Shown: positions 9,317 to 17,183 of the stretch, one piece after another
How the letters are laid out: every line of letters starts with the position of its first letter
Position numbering within the stretch: position 1 is the stretch's first letter
DNA from: Actinomadura sp. NBRC 104412
GTDB taxonomy: Bacteria > Actinomycetota > Actinomycetes > Streptosporangiales > Streptosporangiaceae
Length of the DNA stretch: 64,000 bases
Assembly: GCF_030269515.1 (NCBI RefSeq)
Contig: NZ_BSTM01000005.1
Location: 307,445-371,444, forward strand
Direction: 5' to 3'
The notes under the pieces: model-generated
What the model saw: the letters and a program-made list of their open reading frames with translations, nothing else
What the model was told of the DNA's origin: nothing
Databases searched by the model: none
Position numbers and translations under genes: made by a program

Positions 9317-10399
9317 GTGACCAGTGGTGCCTGGAGCAACTCCATTCCGGGGATCGGGACGTTCTTCGTGGGGATCGACGTCGCGCCCGGACGTTACCGG
9401 TGCGAGGACGGCAAGGGCGGCTGGTGGGTCAGGTTCACCGGTCCGGGCGGGGGCGACCCGGTCGGCTCCTGGCCGCTGCCCGCCGGCCCCACCGAGATCG
9501 AGATCGCGCCCACGGACTTCGCGTTCGAGACCCATGTGGGCACCTACTGGCGGCGGGTCGCGCCCGCGAAGGGCGAGGACGGCGCGCCGTTCGAGCTGCG
9601 CCCGGTCGCCGATCCGACGCTGCGGGCCGAGCTGGACACGATCGTGGCGCGGCGCCGCCCGCTGGTCTGGCTGGCCCCGCTGACCGTGCTGGGCATGGGC
9701 CTGCTGGGCGCGCCGGTGCTGGGGTCGCTGTGGCTGCTTGGCCTGGCGATGATGGCCGTGCTGGTCGCGCTGGGCTCCCCGTCGGTGTCGCTGGACCTGC
9801 AACGCGCCCGCGAGCTGGCCAAGCGCCGCGACCGGTACCTGACACCCGAGGACTTCGACGACGAGGCCCGCGCCCTGCTGGCCCGCGCGCAGGCGGCCGT
9901 GGACACCGTACGGGACTCGCAGGTCAACCAGGAGGGCCTGCTGGACGCGGTCGACAACGCCGTCACCCTGCCGCGCCAGGAGTGGGAGATCGCCCAGGTC
10001 CTGGCGCGCCAGTCGAAGCTGCGGGTCGAGCAGGACGAGGCGGCCTCGCCGTCCCTGCCCGAGGTCGAGGCGGCGCTGCGGCCGTTCAGGGAGAAGCTGG
10101 ACCTGTCCGTCCAGGCCGTGACCCGGCGGATCGAGGCCCTGGAACGGTACGCGGAACGGGTCAGGGCCGCCGACGAGGCGCTGATCGCGCACCGCCGGGT
10201 GGAGGCCCTCGCCGAGCGCGCGCACGAGTACGACGAGCTGCTCGCCGACACCGTGCGGGACGATCTCGCCCTGCCCGCGATCGAACGCCTCACCGAGCAG
10301 AGCGAGGACCTGGTCCGGATGCTGCGCCACCGCCTCGCCGAGGCCGCCGAGGCGGGCGGCCGGGCCGAGGGCGAGCTGCCGCCCTCACCGCCCGGCTGA
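9317..10399 (+). CDS. Membrane protein with N-terminal beta domain and coiled coil
   Basis: Unknown function, 360 residues. Residues 1-95 carry a motif (GTFFVGIDVAPGRYRC) found in small actinobacterial surface beta-domains. Two adjacent hydrophobic helices follow (about 113-155), then a charged, mostly helical segment (about 170-340) with heptad-like spacing, consistent with a coiled coil. The GTG start at 9317 is supported by ggagg six bases upstream. The tail is Pro-rich. It is probably a membrane-anchored structural or scaffold protein, but that is a guess. Confidence 0.75.
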   Translation: MTSGAWSNSIPGIGTFFVGIDVAPGRYRCEDGKGGWWVRFTGPGGGDPVGSWPLPAGPTEIEIAPTDFAFETHVGTYWRRVAPAKGEDGAPFELRPVADPTLRAELDTIVARRRPLVWLAPLTVLGMGLLGAPVLGSLWLLGLAMMAVLVALGSPSVSLDLQRARELAKRRDRYLTPEDFDDEARALLARAQAAVDTVRDSQVNQEGLLDAVDNAVTLPRQEWEIAQVLARQSKLRVEQDEAASPSLPEVEAALRPFREKLDLSVQAVTRRIEALERYAERVRAADEALIAHRRVEALAERAHEYDELLADTVRDDLALPAIERLTEQSEDLVRMLRHRLAEAAEAGGRAEGELPPSPPG

Positions 10400-10406
10400 C
10401 GGGCCC

Positions 10407-10997
10407 TCAGGCCGCGACGAGCGCGCGGACCTGGTCGGCGGAGGTGAAGACCTCCGCCCGCATCCCCGTCTCACGGGCGGCGAGCACGTTGCGCTCGGTG
10501 TCGTCGAAGAAGAGCGCCTCGGACGGGGACACGCCCAGCCGCTCGCAGCAGATCCGGTACGCCCGCGGGTCCGGCTTGGCCACGCCGATGTCGCACGAGT
10601 AGGTGAGGGCGTCGAACCGGCCCAGCCAGCCGCCATGGCGGGCCTCGAAGCGCGGGACCAGGTCGCCGATGATGTTGGAGAGCAGCCCGAGCGTCCTGCC
10701 CTGGTCGGCCAGCGCGGTGACCAGGGCGACCATCTCGGGGTCGGCCTCGGACCAGCTGTCCAGGTCGGCCTCGATCAGCGCGGGCACGTCCGGGAACCGC
10801 GTCCCCAGCCGGTCGGCGACCGACGCCCAGTACGCGGCGCTGTCCTGGCCCGCGTCGTAGGCGGGACGGCAGGCCCAGTACGCGTCCCAGAACGGCGCCC
10901 CGGAGATCCCGGCGAGGTCCTCCAGGCGCCGCCTGGCCGCCTCGCTCTGGGTACGGGCGATGACGCCGAACAGATCGAAGATGATCACTTGAGCCAT
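10407..10997 (-). CDS. HAD-superfamily hydrolase
   Basis: Phosphatase-like haloacid dehalogenase family protein, 196 residues. Motif I is IIFDLFGVI (nucleophile Asp near residue 7, but Leu where a phosphatase usually has the second Asp), motif II is the Ser of LGLLSN, and motifs III/IV are the Lys of GVAKPDPRAY and FFDDTERN. The insertion after motif I forms a helical cap. The missing second Asp in motif I (DLF rather than DxD) fits dehalogenase or epoxide-hydrolase-like members better than phosphatases. It is convergent with the gene before it, leaving an 7-base gap, and 42 bases downstream of the SHMT-like gene. Confidence 0.85.
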   Translation of the reverse strand: MAQVIIFDLFGVIARTQSEAARRRLEDLAGISGAPFWDAYWACRPAYDAGQDSAAYWASVADRLGTRFPDVPALIEADLDSWSEADPEMVALVTALADQGRTLGLLSNIIGDLVPRFEARHGGWLGRFDALTYSCDIGVAKPDPRAYRICCERLGVSPSEALFFDDTERNVLAARETGMRAEVFTSADQVRALVAA

Positions 10998-11039
10998 GCC
11001 TTGAAGGCTACAAGCGGGAACCGGGCGCCGATCCGGCCG

Positions 11040-12347
11040 TCAGCGCCCGGCGATCTCCTGCCGCAGGCCGGCGGCGGCCTTGCGGACCGTGGCCGGATCG
11101 GCGCCGCGGAGCAGGACGTCCGCCATCAGCCGCGCGGTCACCGTCAGGTCGTCCGGGGTGAAGCCGCGGCGGACGATCTCCTGGGTGCCGATGCGCAGCC
11201 CGCGGTCGGGCTCGCCGGGCGCCTGCCAGGGAAGGCCGATGGCGCTGAGGTAGACGCCCGCCTCGGCGAGCCTGCCCATGGCCGCGTGCCCGCCGCCGAG
11301 CGCCGCCGCGTCCACGGCCACGTGGTGGGAGTCGGTGAACCCGCGGTCCGCGCCCGCGACCGTGAACCCCTCGTCCTGGAGCGCGGCGGCGAGGGTGCGG
11401 GCGGCGGCGACGCAGGCGTCGGCGTACGCGCCGCCGTCCGCCATGATCTCGGCGGCGGTGACCGCGAGCGGGGCGAGCCGGCCGGCGTCGTAGTTCGCGG
11501 TGAGGCCGGGGAAGACGGCGGCCGACAGCCGTTCGGCCAGCGCCGGGTCGTCGGTGGCGATCACGCCGCCGGGCGGGCCGCCGAACGACTTGTAGGTCGA
11601 GAAGGTGAGCACCTGGGCGCCCTCGGCGAGCGGCCGCTGGAACCTTCCGGCGGCGACCAGTCCCGCCATGTGGGACGCGTCGTACAGCAGCACGGCACCG
11701 GCGTCCGCGACGGCCCCCGCGATCTCGGCGACCCTGTGCGGGAACAGCAGCAGGCTGGCGCCGATCACCACCAGGCGGGGACGCTCGGCCGCCAGGAAAC
11801 CGGGCAGCGCGTCCAGGTCCACGTCGTAGGCGTCCACGTCGTAGGGGAGGTCCACCACGCGCAGGCCGCGCACGCCGGGCGCTCCGACGGCGTGGTGGCT
11901 GGTGTGGCCGCCCGCCCGTTCCGGGAGCACCGCGATCGTGTCACCGGGCGCGGTGAGGGCGGTGTAGACGGCGAGGTTGGCCATGGTGGCGCTGTGGCTG
12001 CGCACTTCGGCGAACCGCGCCCCGACCAGCCCGGCGATCAGTCTCGGGGTCAGGACCTCCAGGGTGTCGAGCGCGTCCAGGCCCGACTGGTACTTCTCGC
12101 CCGGCCAGCCCATGCTGGGCCGGCTGCTCACCAGCGGCTCGCTCACCGAGCGCGCCGCCGGGCTCATCACGTTGGTGCCCGCGTAGAGGACGATCCCCTC
12201 GGCGTCGAAACGCCTGGCGTGGTCGCGCAGCGCGTCCCGCACGGTCTCGGTCACGCGCTCGGGCGCCAGCCCGTCCAGCGCCCCCGCGACCTCGGCGATC
12301 CGCGCCCTGGCCACGGAGGACGCCCAAGGCGCCAGTTCCTCGCTCAT
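11040..12347 (-). CDS. Serine hydroxymethyltransferase-like PLP enzyme
   Basis: Fold-type I pyridoxal-phosphate enzyme related to glyA, 435 residues. The PLP lysine lies in STYKSFGGPPGG near residue 230, where true SHMT has THK, and the cofactor Asp is in LLYDASHMAGL near 205. The N-terminal LYAGTNVMSPAARS resembles the LxxSENxxS substrate region. The changed lysine motif suggests a side branch rather than the cell's main folate enzyme. I prefer ATG at 12347 because gggggaggacggg precedes it; an in-frame start 75 bases upstream has no such site. It is divergent from the TetR gene. Confidence 0.8.
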   Translation of the reverse strand: MSEELAPWASSVARARIAEVAGALDGLAPERVTETVRDALRDHARRFDAEGIVLYAGTNVMSPAARSVSEPLVSSRPSMGWPGEKYQSGLDALDTLEVLTPRLIAGLVGARFAEVRSHSATMANLAVYTALTAPGDTIAVLPERAGGHTSHHAVGAPGVRGLRVVDLPYDVDAYDVDLDALPGFLAAERPRLVVIGASLLLFPHRVAEIAGAVADAGAVLLYDASHMAGLVAAGRFQRPLAEGAQVLTFSTYKSFGGPPGGVIATDDPALAERLSAAVFPGLTANYDAGRLAPLAVTAAEIMADGGAYADACVAAARTLAAALQDEGFTVAGADRGFTDSHHVAVDAAALGGGHAAMGRLAEAGVYLSAIGLPWQAPGEPDRGLRIGTQEIVRRGFTPDDLTVTARLMADVLLRGADPATVRKAAAGLRQEIAGR

Positions 12348-12497
12348 CCCGTCCTCCCCCTCGGTCCGTGGGTTCCGGGGCCGGCCCGGAATCGGGATCG
12401 GTGGTCCCGCCCAGAATGTCATGACCGAAACTAGAGAAGCTCATGGCATGGGCGCCAGTGGGGTTGCGCATCACGGCCCCGTCCGCCACCATCTCCA

Positions 12498-12513
12498 CCA
12501 AGCGCTTGCTACG
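12498..12513. promoter_or_regulatory. Operator site 1 (CCAAGC-N4-GCTTGG type)
   Basis: CCAAGC-gctt-GCTACG, 10 of 12 arm positions match. It also contains CAAGCGCTTG, a perfect 10-bp palindrome. It lies between the SHMT-like gene and the TetR gene, 67 bases before the TetR start. Confidence 0.65.
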
Positions 12514-12545
12514 CCACGTTAACCTGGTGTTGACAGAGAGCGTGA

Positions 12546-12573
12546 ACAAGCGATTGGCCGTGCACGGCATACT
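12546..12573 (+). promoter_or_regulatory. Weak half-operator and -10 element before the TetR gene
   Basis: ACAAGC-gatt-GGCCGT (12546-12561) keeps one good arm of the operator. CATACT (12568-12573) is a fair -10 element placed seven bases before the GTG at 12581, which would give a leaderless transcript. Binding of the repressor here would block its own promoter. Confidence 0.4.
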
Positions 12574-12580
12574 TGGGAGG

Positions 12581-13249
12581 GTGACGACCACGAGCACCAA
12601 CACCGGACGACCCAGGGCCCGTACCGCCGGCGAGGGCGGCACCCGCCGGCGCGGCAAGGGCACTCCCGCCCTCGCCTCCGAGCGGCGGGAGCACCTGGTC
12701 AGGCTCGCGGCCGAACTCTTCGCTGAGAAGGGCTTCCAGGCGACCACCGTCCGAAACATCGCCGACGAGGCCGGGATCCTCTCGGGCAGCCTCTACCACC
12801 ACTTCGACTCCAAGGAGTCGATCGTCGATGAGATCCTCTCGGGGTTCTTCCACGAGATCATGACCGCGTACCAGCGGACCATCGACGAGGGCAAGGACCC
12901 GCGCGAGACCATCGCCGGGCTCGTCCGTATCGCGTTCGGCACCCTGGAGCCGCACCGCGCGGCCATCACGGTGATGCAGAACGACTGGAACTACCTCAAG
13001 GGGATGGAGCGGTTCGCCTACCTCACCAAGTCCGAGGACGAGGTGGAGAAGATGTGGGTGGGCACCATCAAGGCCGGCCAGGAGCAGGGCCTGTTCCGCC
13101 CCGACATCGACCCCAAGCTCACCTACCGGATGATCCGCGACACCGTCTGGGTCGCGGTGCGCTGGTTCAAGCCGGGCGGCCGGCTCGACTCCAGCGAGCT
13201 CGCCGAGCATTACCTCAAGGTCATGTTCGACGGGATCAACGTTCACTGA
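12581..13249 (+). CDS. TetR-family regulator, KstR2-like
   Basis: DNA-binding repressor of 222 residues. The HTH lies in TTVRNIADEAGILSGSLYHHF (about residues 51-71), and the C-terminal ligand domain keeps RDTVWVAVRWFKPGG. Both stretches are very close to what I recall of KstR2, the repressor of late cholesterol-degradation genes whose ligand is a CoA thioester. A basic N-terminal arm of about 25 residues precedes the HTH. Start is GTG at 12581; the purine tract abuts it, so leaderless initiation is likely. A half-operator overlaps its promoter. It is the best candidate regulator for the operators listed across this window. Confidence 0.9.
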   Translation: MTTTSTNTGRPRARTAGEGGTRRRGKGTPALASERREHLVRLAAELFAEKGFQATTVRNIADEAGILSGSLYHHFDSKESIVDEILSGFFHEIMTAYQRTIDEGKDPRETIAGLVRIAFGTLEPHRAAITVMQNDWNYLKGMERFAYLTKSEDEVEKMWVGTIKAGQEQGLFRPDIDPKLTYRMIRDTVWVAVRWFKPGGRLDSSELAEHYLKVMFDGINVH

Positions 13250-13254
13250 GCGCC

Positions 13255-13276
13255 GCGCCCGGCCCGCGCCGGGCGC
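13255..13276 (+). terminator. Hairpin after the TetR gene
   Basis: A perfect 9-bp stem (GCGCCCGGC 13255-13263, GCCGGGCGC 13268-13276) with a four-base loop begins six bases past the TetR stop. It has no T-run. Confidence 0.6.
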
Positions 13277-13447
13277 CGCTCGCGACCACTCGCCCCCGCC
13301 GCTCTCGCTTCCTCCCCGTCTCGGGCTGGGCATGGCGTCCGCGTCTTCCCAGGAAGCCCGGCGTGCCTTTCATCACTTTTTGACGAACCGGGCGATGTTC
13401 CGGGCGGGACGGACGCTGTTACCGGTGAGATGGAGGGGGAGGCGACG

Positions 13448-13678
13448 ATGACGGGGCAACGGGGCGCCGCCGGGCACGAGGAACCGACACCGGCGGAAGC
13501 GAGGGCGGCCACCGTCCGCAGCCTCCAAAGTCAGTTCCCCGGAGTGCGCGTCTGGTACGGCGAGGCGACCGGATCGTGGTGGGCGATGGTCCCGCTGCGG
13601 AGCGGGCCGAGGCTGGTCGAGGCGCCGACACCGCAGGAGATCCGCGACATCATCCTGCACCTGCGCAACATGATCTGA
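13448..13678 (+). CDS. Small hypothetical protein (76 aa)
   Basis: Short protein with a Trp-containing core (VRVWYGEATGSWWAMVP) and a C-terminal helix (PQEIRDIILHLRNMI). I do not recognise a named domain. ATG at 13448 is well placed after ggagggggaggcgacg, and the in-frame alternative 18 bases upstream is less likely. It is convergent with the thiolase-like gene, 19 bases apart. Confidence 0.65.
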   Translation: MTGQRGAAGHEEPTPAEARAATVRSLQSQFPGVRVWYGEATGSWWAMVPLRSGPRLVEAPTPQEIRDIILHLRNMI

Positions 13679-13697
13679 GCGGGGGCCGTGAGCGGCC

Positions 13698-14870
13698 TTA
13701 CGAGGGCTTGGTGAGGAGGGCCGCGCTTCCATAGCTGCCCCCGAAACCCGTGCACAGGGCGACGGACGCCCCCGCCACCTGGCCGGTGCCCTGCCCGTCG
13801 GTGCCGGTTCCGCGTAGCTGGCGTACGGCCTCGGCCACGTTGTTGAGGCCGTGCACGTAGCCCTCCGACAGCAGCCCCCCATGCGGGTTGACGGGAACGT
13901 CCCCGTCCCACGCGATTCCCCTGGCGCGGAGCACGGCGCCCAAGTCCTCGCGCGGCACAAGCCCGAAGTCCTCCAACTGGCGTGGGACGAGCCAGCTATA
14001 GGCGTCGTAGAGCAGCGCCACGTCGACATGGTCCGGCTTCATGCCCGCGGCCGCGTACAGGGACGGGGCGAGGTAGGAGGAGAACAGCCTGGTGACGTCC
14101 TCCGCCTTGTCCATGGTGGACGCGCCCGGCCCTCCCCCGCGTACGACCGCGTGGATGCGCGGCGACGCAGGAGCGCGGTCGGCCCCGGTGATCACGAGGG
14201 CGCACGCGCCGTCCGTCTCCTGGCAGCAGTCCAGGCGGCGCAGCGGTGAGGCCACCATGCGGTCGTCCAGGTACGTCTGGAGGTCCAGCGGCTCGCGCCG
14301 CAACGCGCGGGGGTTCGCGGCCGCATGCGCCCTGGACTGGGACACGACGGCGAAGGTGTGCTCCTCGCCGAGCCCGGTGTCGTACAGGTAGCGCTGCCCG
14401 GCCAGCGCGAACTGGTGGACGGGACCGGCCATGCCGTACGGATGGGTGAACTGCTCCTCCGTCCCCTCCCCCAGTTTCAGCCCCAGCGCGTTCATGCGCT
14501 TGCCGGAACGGCCGTTGAGCGCCCGGTAGATCAGGACGGTCTCGGCCAGCCCCGCGTCGATGAGCATCGCGGCGTCGGCGAGGATGGACGCGCTCTGCGT
14601 CCCGCCGCCGTAGATCTCGTTGTGCCAGCCCACCTGGTGGAGGCCGAGCTCCCGCGCCACGTACAGGACGGGGGCCGAGTCGCCGAGGTGGTAGCTGAGG
14701 ATCGCGTCGGGACGCACGTCCTCGCCCAGCTCGCGCGCGGCGTCGGCGAGCGCGGCCCTGGACGCCTCGGCCGCGAGGTCCAGTTCGGTACGGCCGGAGG
14801 CGCGCGAGAGAGCGGTCATCCCGATGCCCGCGATCGCCGCCCTGCCGGAGAATCCCTGCCTGCCGGTCAC
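13698..14870 (-). CDS. Thiolase-like lipid-transfer protein (SCP-x type)
   Basis: Condensing-fold protein of 390 residues of the thiolase/lipid-transfer family that works with DUF35 partners on CoA-bound side chains in sterol and acyl degradation. It starts RAAIAGIGMTALSRASG, standard for the family, and ends with NPHGGLLSEGYVHGLNNVAEAV (catalytic His region) and CTGFGGSYGSAALL. The usual thiolase nucleophile Cys is replaced by the GGTQSAS region near residue 80, as in aldolase/retro-aldol members. GTG at 14870 is chosen because the conserved N-terminus begins there. Operator site 2 lies 170 bases upstream. Its likely DUF35 partner is encoded at 23674. Confidence 0.85.
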   Translation of the reverse strand: MTGRQGFSGRAAIAGIGMTALSRASGRTELDLAAEASRAALADAARELGEDVRPDAILSYHLGDSAPVLYVARELGLHQVGWHNEIYGGGTQSASILADAAMLIDAGLAETVLIYRALNGRSGKRMNALGLKLGEGTEEQFTHPYGMAGPVHQFALAGQRYLYDTGLGEEHTFAVVSQSRAHAAANPRALRREPLDLQTYLDDRMVASPLRRLDCCQETDGACALVITGADRAPASPRIHAVVRGGGPGASTMDKAEDVTRLFSSYLAPSLYAAAGMKPDHVDVALLYDAYSWLVPRQLEDFGLVPREDLGAVLRARGIAWDGDVPVNPHGGLLSEGYVHGLNNVAEAVRQLRGTGTDGQGTGQVAGASVALCTGFGGSYGSAALLTKPS

Positions 14871-15032
14871 GCGTGCGTCCGTCCCCTCTTCGCAGGTCCC
14901 TGCCCCAAGCCGCTCGCCGGGAACGGGGCGCGATCCGTCCCCGGCGAGAGGCGCCGGCGGCGCCGCCGGACGGGGAGACGGGAGGGGCTCCCCGTCCGGT
15001 GCGGCACCTTCAGGTGAACCTAACCCGCCCGA

Positions 15033-15058
15033 TGCGTTATAGACAAGCGCTTGCTCGG
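15033..15058 (-). promoter_or_regulatory. Operator site 2 with -10 element
   Basis: ACAAGC-gctt-GCTCGG on the plus strand (15043-15058), 10 of 12 arm positions. Read on the minus strand it is followed at once by TATAAC, a good -10 element, so a bound repressor would cover the promoter of the thiolase-like gene. The implied leader is about 155 bases. Confidence 0.65.
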
Positions 15059-15115
15059 CAGGCTGCCGGGCGGCCCCCGACGGGACGCGCCGGCCGGACA
15101 TGACCGCCGCGGGCC

Positions 15116-15415
15116 TCACATCTCGTACTGGATGGCGGCCCGGCGGGCCAGGATCGGCGTGATGTAGCCGTCCACGACGGCGCGGTGGGCGGGATGGTCG
15201 CGGTAGGCGATGTAGTCGTCCCTGCTGGCGAAGTCCCCGACGACCACGAAGTCGTAGTTGCCCGGATTGACGCCCGCGTCGGTGCCCAGGCTGAGCGCGC
15301 CGACCTCCGGGATCACCGCGGGCAGCTCCGAGAGCTTGGCCGCGACCTCCTGCTGCTGGCCGGTCGTCGTCCCCTCGGCCCACGCGAACATCGCGATATG
15401 CCGGAAACCGCTCAT
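15116..15415 (-). CDS. Dabb (stress-responsive alpha/beta barrel) protein
   Basis: Small ferredoxin-fold protein, 99 residues. It starts FRHIAMFAWAEGTT and has the family ending HPAHRAVVDGYITPILARRAAIQYEM, covering the whole Dabb domain. Such dimers act as small cyclases, decarboxylases or monooxygenases, so a role in the catabolic island is possible. It sits 43 bases downstream of the flavodoxin-like gene on the same strand, and the thiolase gene follows after operator site 2. Confidence 0.85.
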   Translation of the reverse strand: MSGFRHIAMFAWAEGTTTGQQQEVAAKLSELPAVIPEVGALSLGTDAGVNPGNYDFVVVGDFASRDDYIAYRDHPAHRAVVDGYITPILARRAAIQYEM

Positions 15416-15457
15416 GGGATCACCGTAGCGGCACCGCCCCCGAGCGGCCGGGCGATC

Positions 15458-15913
15458 TCACACCGTGCCGAGCTCGGCGGCCACGGTGGCACCGAGCTCC
15501 CAGCACTCCTCCAGCGCTTCCCTGCCCGGCTCGCCGGTCACCACCACGGGCGGGCGGGCGGCACGCCACTTCAACCCCGTCGTGATCGATTCCAGCGCGC
15601 GCAGGGCGCCGGTGGCGTCGCTGTTGCCGTGCAGGTAGGCCCCGAACGGGCGGCGCACGGTCTCTTCCAGGCACGGGTAATAGACCTGGTCGAAGAAATG
15701 CTTGAGGGCGCCGGACAGGTAGCCGAGGTTCACCGGCGTGCCCAGCAGGTACCCGTCCGCCTCCAGCACGTCCACGGCCGTCGCCGTCAGCGCGGGACGG
15801 GCCGCCACCTCCACGCCCTCGATCTCGTCGGTGGTGGCGCCCGCGCGCACCGCCTCGTACATCGCCTGCAACGCCGGTGACGGGGTGTGGTGGACGATCA
15901 GCAGCCTCTTCAT
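15458..15913 (-). CDS. Flavodoxin-like FMN-binding protein
   Basis: 151 residues with the flavodoxin fold: phosphate-binding loop HHTPSPALQAMYEAV near the N-terminus and the FMN ring-binding stretch GTPVNLGYLSGALKHFFDQ near residue 60, as in NAD(P)H-dependent FMN reductases. It could supply reduced flavin to the luciferase-like oxidoreductase encoded divergently at 16062. Operator site 3 lies between the two genes and could control both. ATG at 15913. Confidence 0.85.
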   Translation of the reverse strand: MKRLLIVHHTPSPALQAMYEAVRAGATTDEIEGVEVAARPALTATAVDVLEADGYLLGTPVNLGYLSGALKHFFDQVYYPCLEETVRRPFGAYLHGNSDATGALRALESITTGLKWRAARPPVVVTGEPGREALEECWELGATVAAELGTV

Positions 15914-15973
15914 CGCCCCCGAGCCTAGCCACGAGCCCGGACGGAACGCGGAAGCGGCGAGCTGTTAGGCTTC

Positions 15974-15996
15974 CCAAGCGAGCGCTTGTTACGCAA
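15974..15996. promoter_or_regulatory. Operator site 3
   Basis: CCAAGC-gagc-GCTTGT (15974-15989), 11 of 12 arm positions, followed on the plus strand by TTACGC. It lies in the divergent gap between the flavodoxin-like gene and the luciferase-like gene at 16062. Confidence 0.75.
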
Positions 15997-16061
15997 TGAT
16001 GGTATCGGGCGGGACCGCCGGGGCCGGTCCCGCCAGGACCGGTGAAGAAGGAGCCGTACAC

Positions 16062-17135
16062 GTGGCCGACCGCCCGATGAAGTTCTCGACCTTCCACCTC
16101 TTCCACCAGTTCGCGGGACAGACCGCGAAGGAGGTGTACGACTACCAGATCGAGATCGTCGAACTGCTCGAGGAGCTCGGCTTCGACGGGGTGTGGGTCG
16201 CCGAGCACCATTTCCGCGACTACGGCGTGGTGCCGAACATCTTCAACCTGCTGTCCAACCTCGCCGCCCGTACCGAACGGCTGCGCCTGGGCACCGGCAT
16301 CGTCGTGCTGCCGCTGCACAACCCGATCCACGTGGCCGAGGAGGCCGCGATGGTCGACCTGCTGTCGGGCGGCCGGCTGGAGCTGGGCATCGGCCGCGGC
16401 TACCAGAGCATCGAGTTCGAGAACTTCGGGCTCGACCTCGCCGAGGCCCGCGACCGGTTCAACGAGTCGCTGGAGATGATCCTCGGCCTGTGGACCCAGG
16501 ACGACTTCGAGTTCAAGGGCCGCTTCCACGAGACCCGGCACCCGCTGACGCTGATGCCCAAGCCGGTGCAGCGCCCGTACCCGCCGCTGCACGTGGCCGC
16601 GGTCAGCCCGGAGACGGTGGAGATCTACGCGGGACGCGGGCTGCCCATCCTCGCCGACCCGGCCGCGCCGTTCAGCAAGATCGCCAAGGCGGCGCGGACC
16701 TGGCACGAGAAGGCGGAGGCCGCGGGCGTCGACACCACCGGCGTCGAGCTGGTCGCCAGCCGTTCGGTGTACGTGGCGCCGACGCTGGAGCAGGCCCGCG
16801 AGGACCAGGCCAGGTTCGAGGCGAACTTCGACCGGTCGCGGATCTTCAACGTGCGCAGCGCGCCCATCGACTCCAGCACGGGCCAGACCGCCAAGGGCTT
16901 CGAGTTCTACCAGGACCGCTACCTCAAGGGCGGGAAGGTCGACAACGAGTTCCGCTGGAACCAGCTCGAGATCATCGGCGATCCCGAGCGGGTGATCGGC
17001 CAGATCCAGATGGTCCGCGACATGGGCTTCGGCAACCTGATGTGCGACTTCGGCAGCACCCGCCCGCTGCCCATCGAGGAGATGCGCAAGGTCCTGCGCT
17101 TCTTCGCCAAGGAGGTCATGCCGGCCTTCCGCTGA
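16062..17135 (+). CDS. Luciferase-like (LLM) flavin-dependent oxidoreductase
   Basis: TIM-barrel monooxygenase-like enzyme of 357 residues, luciferase-alpha subgroup. Diagnostic stretches are GFDGVWVAEHHF near residue 42, LGTGIVVLPLHNPIHVAEE, and GRLELGIGRGYQ near 110. This EHHF subgroup normally uses FMNH2 and O2 rather than F420. Start is GTG at 16062, eight bases after aagaaggag; an in-frame ATG 66 bases upstream has none. It leads a two-gene operon with the CoA ligase 48 bases on. It is probably an oxygenation step in the catabolic pathway; the substrate is unknown. Confidence 0.9.
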   Translation: MADRPMKFSTFHLFHQFAGQTAKEVYDYQIEIVELLEELGFDGVWVAEHHFRDYGVVPNIFNLLSNLAARTERLRLGTGIVVLPLHNPIHVAEEAAMVDLLSGGRLELGIGRGYQSIEFENFGLDLAEARDRFNESLEMILGLWTQDDFEFKGRFHETRHPLTLMPKPVQRPYPPLHVAAVSPETVEIYAGRGLPILADPAAPFSKIAKAARTWHEKAEAAGVDTTGVELVASRSVYVAPTLEQAREDQARFEANFDRSRIFNVRSAPIDSSTGQTAKGFEFYQDRYLKGGKVDNEFRWNQLEIIGDPERVIGQIQMVRDMGFGNLMCDFGSTRPLPIEEMRKVLRFFAKEVMPAFR

Positions 17136-17183
17136 CACCGGCTCCCCCGTTCAGGACGCTGGGAACCCCACCTAGGAGGCGCG

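Noticed and set aside
12546..12561. An eleventh full operator before the TetR gene
   Set aside because: Only one arm matches well (7 of 12 positions overall); reported as a weak half-site.
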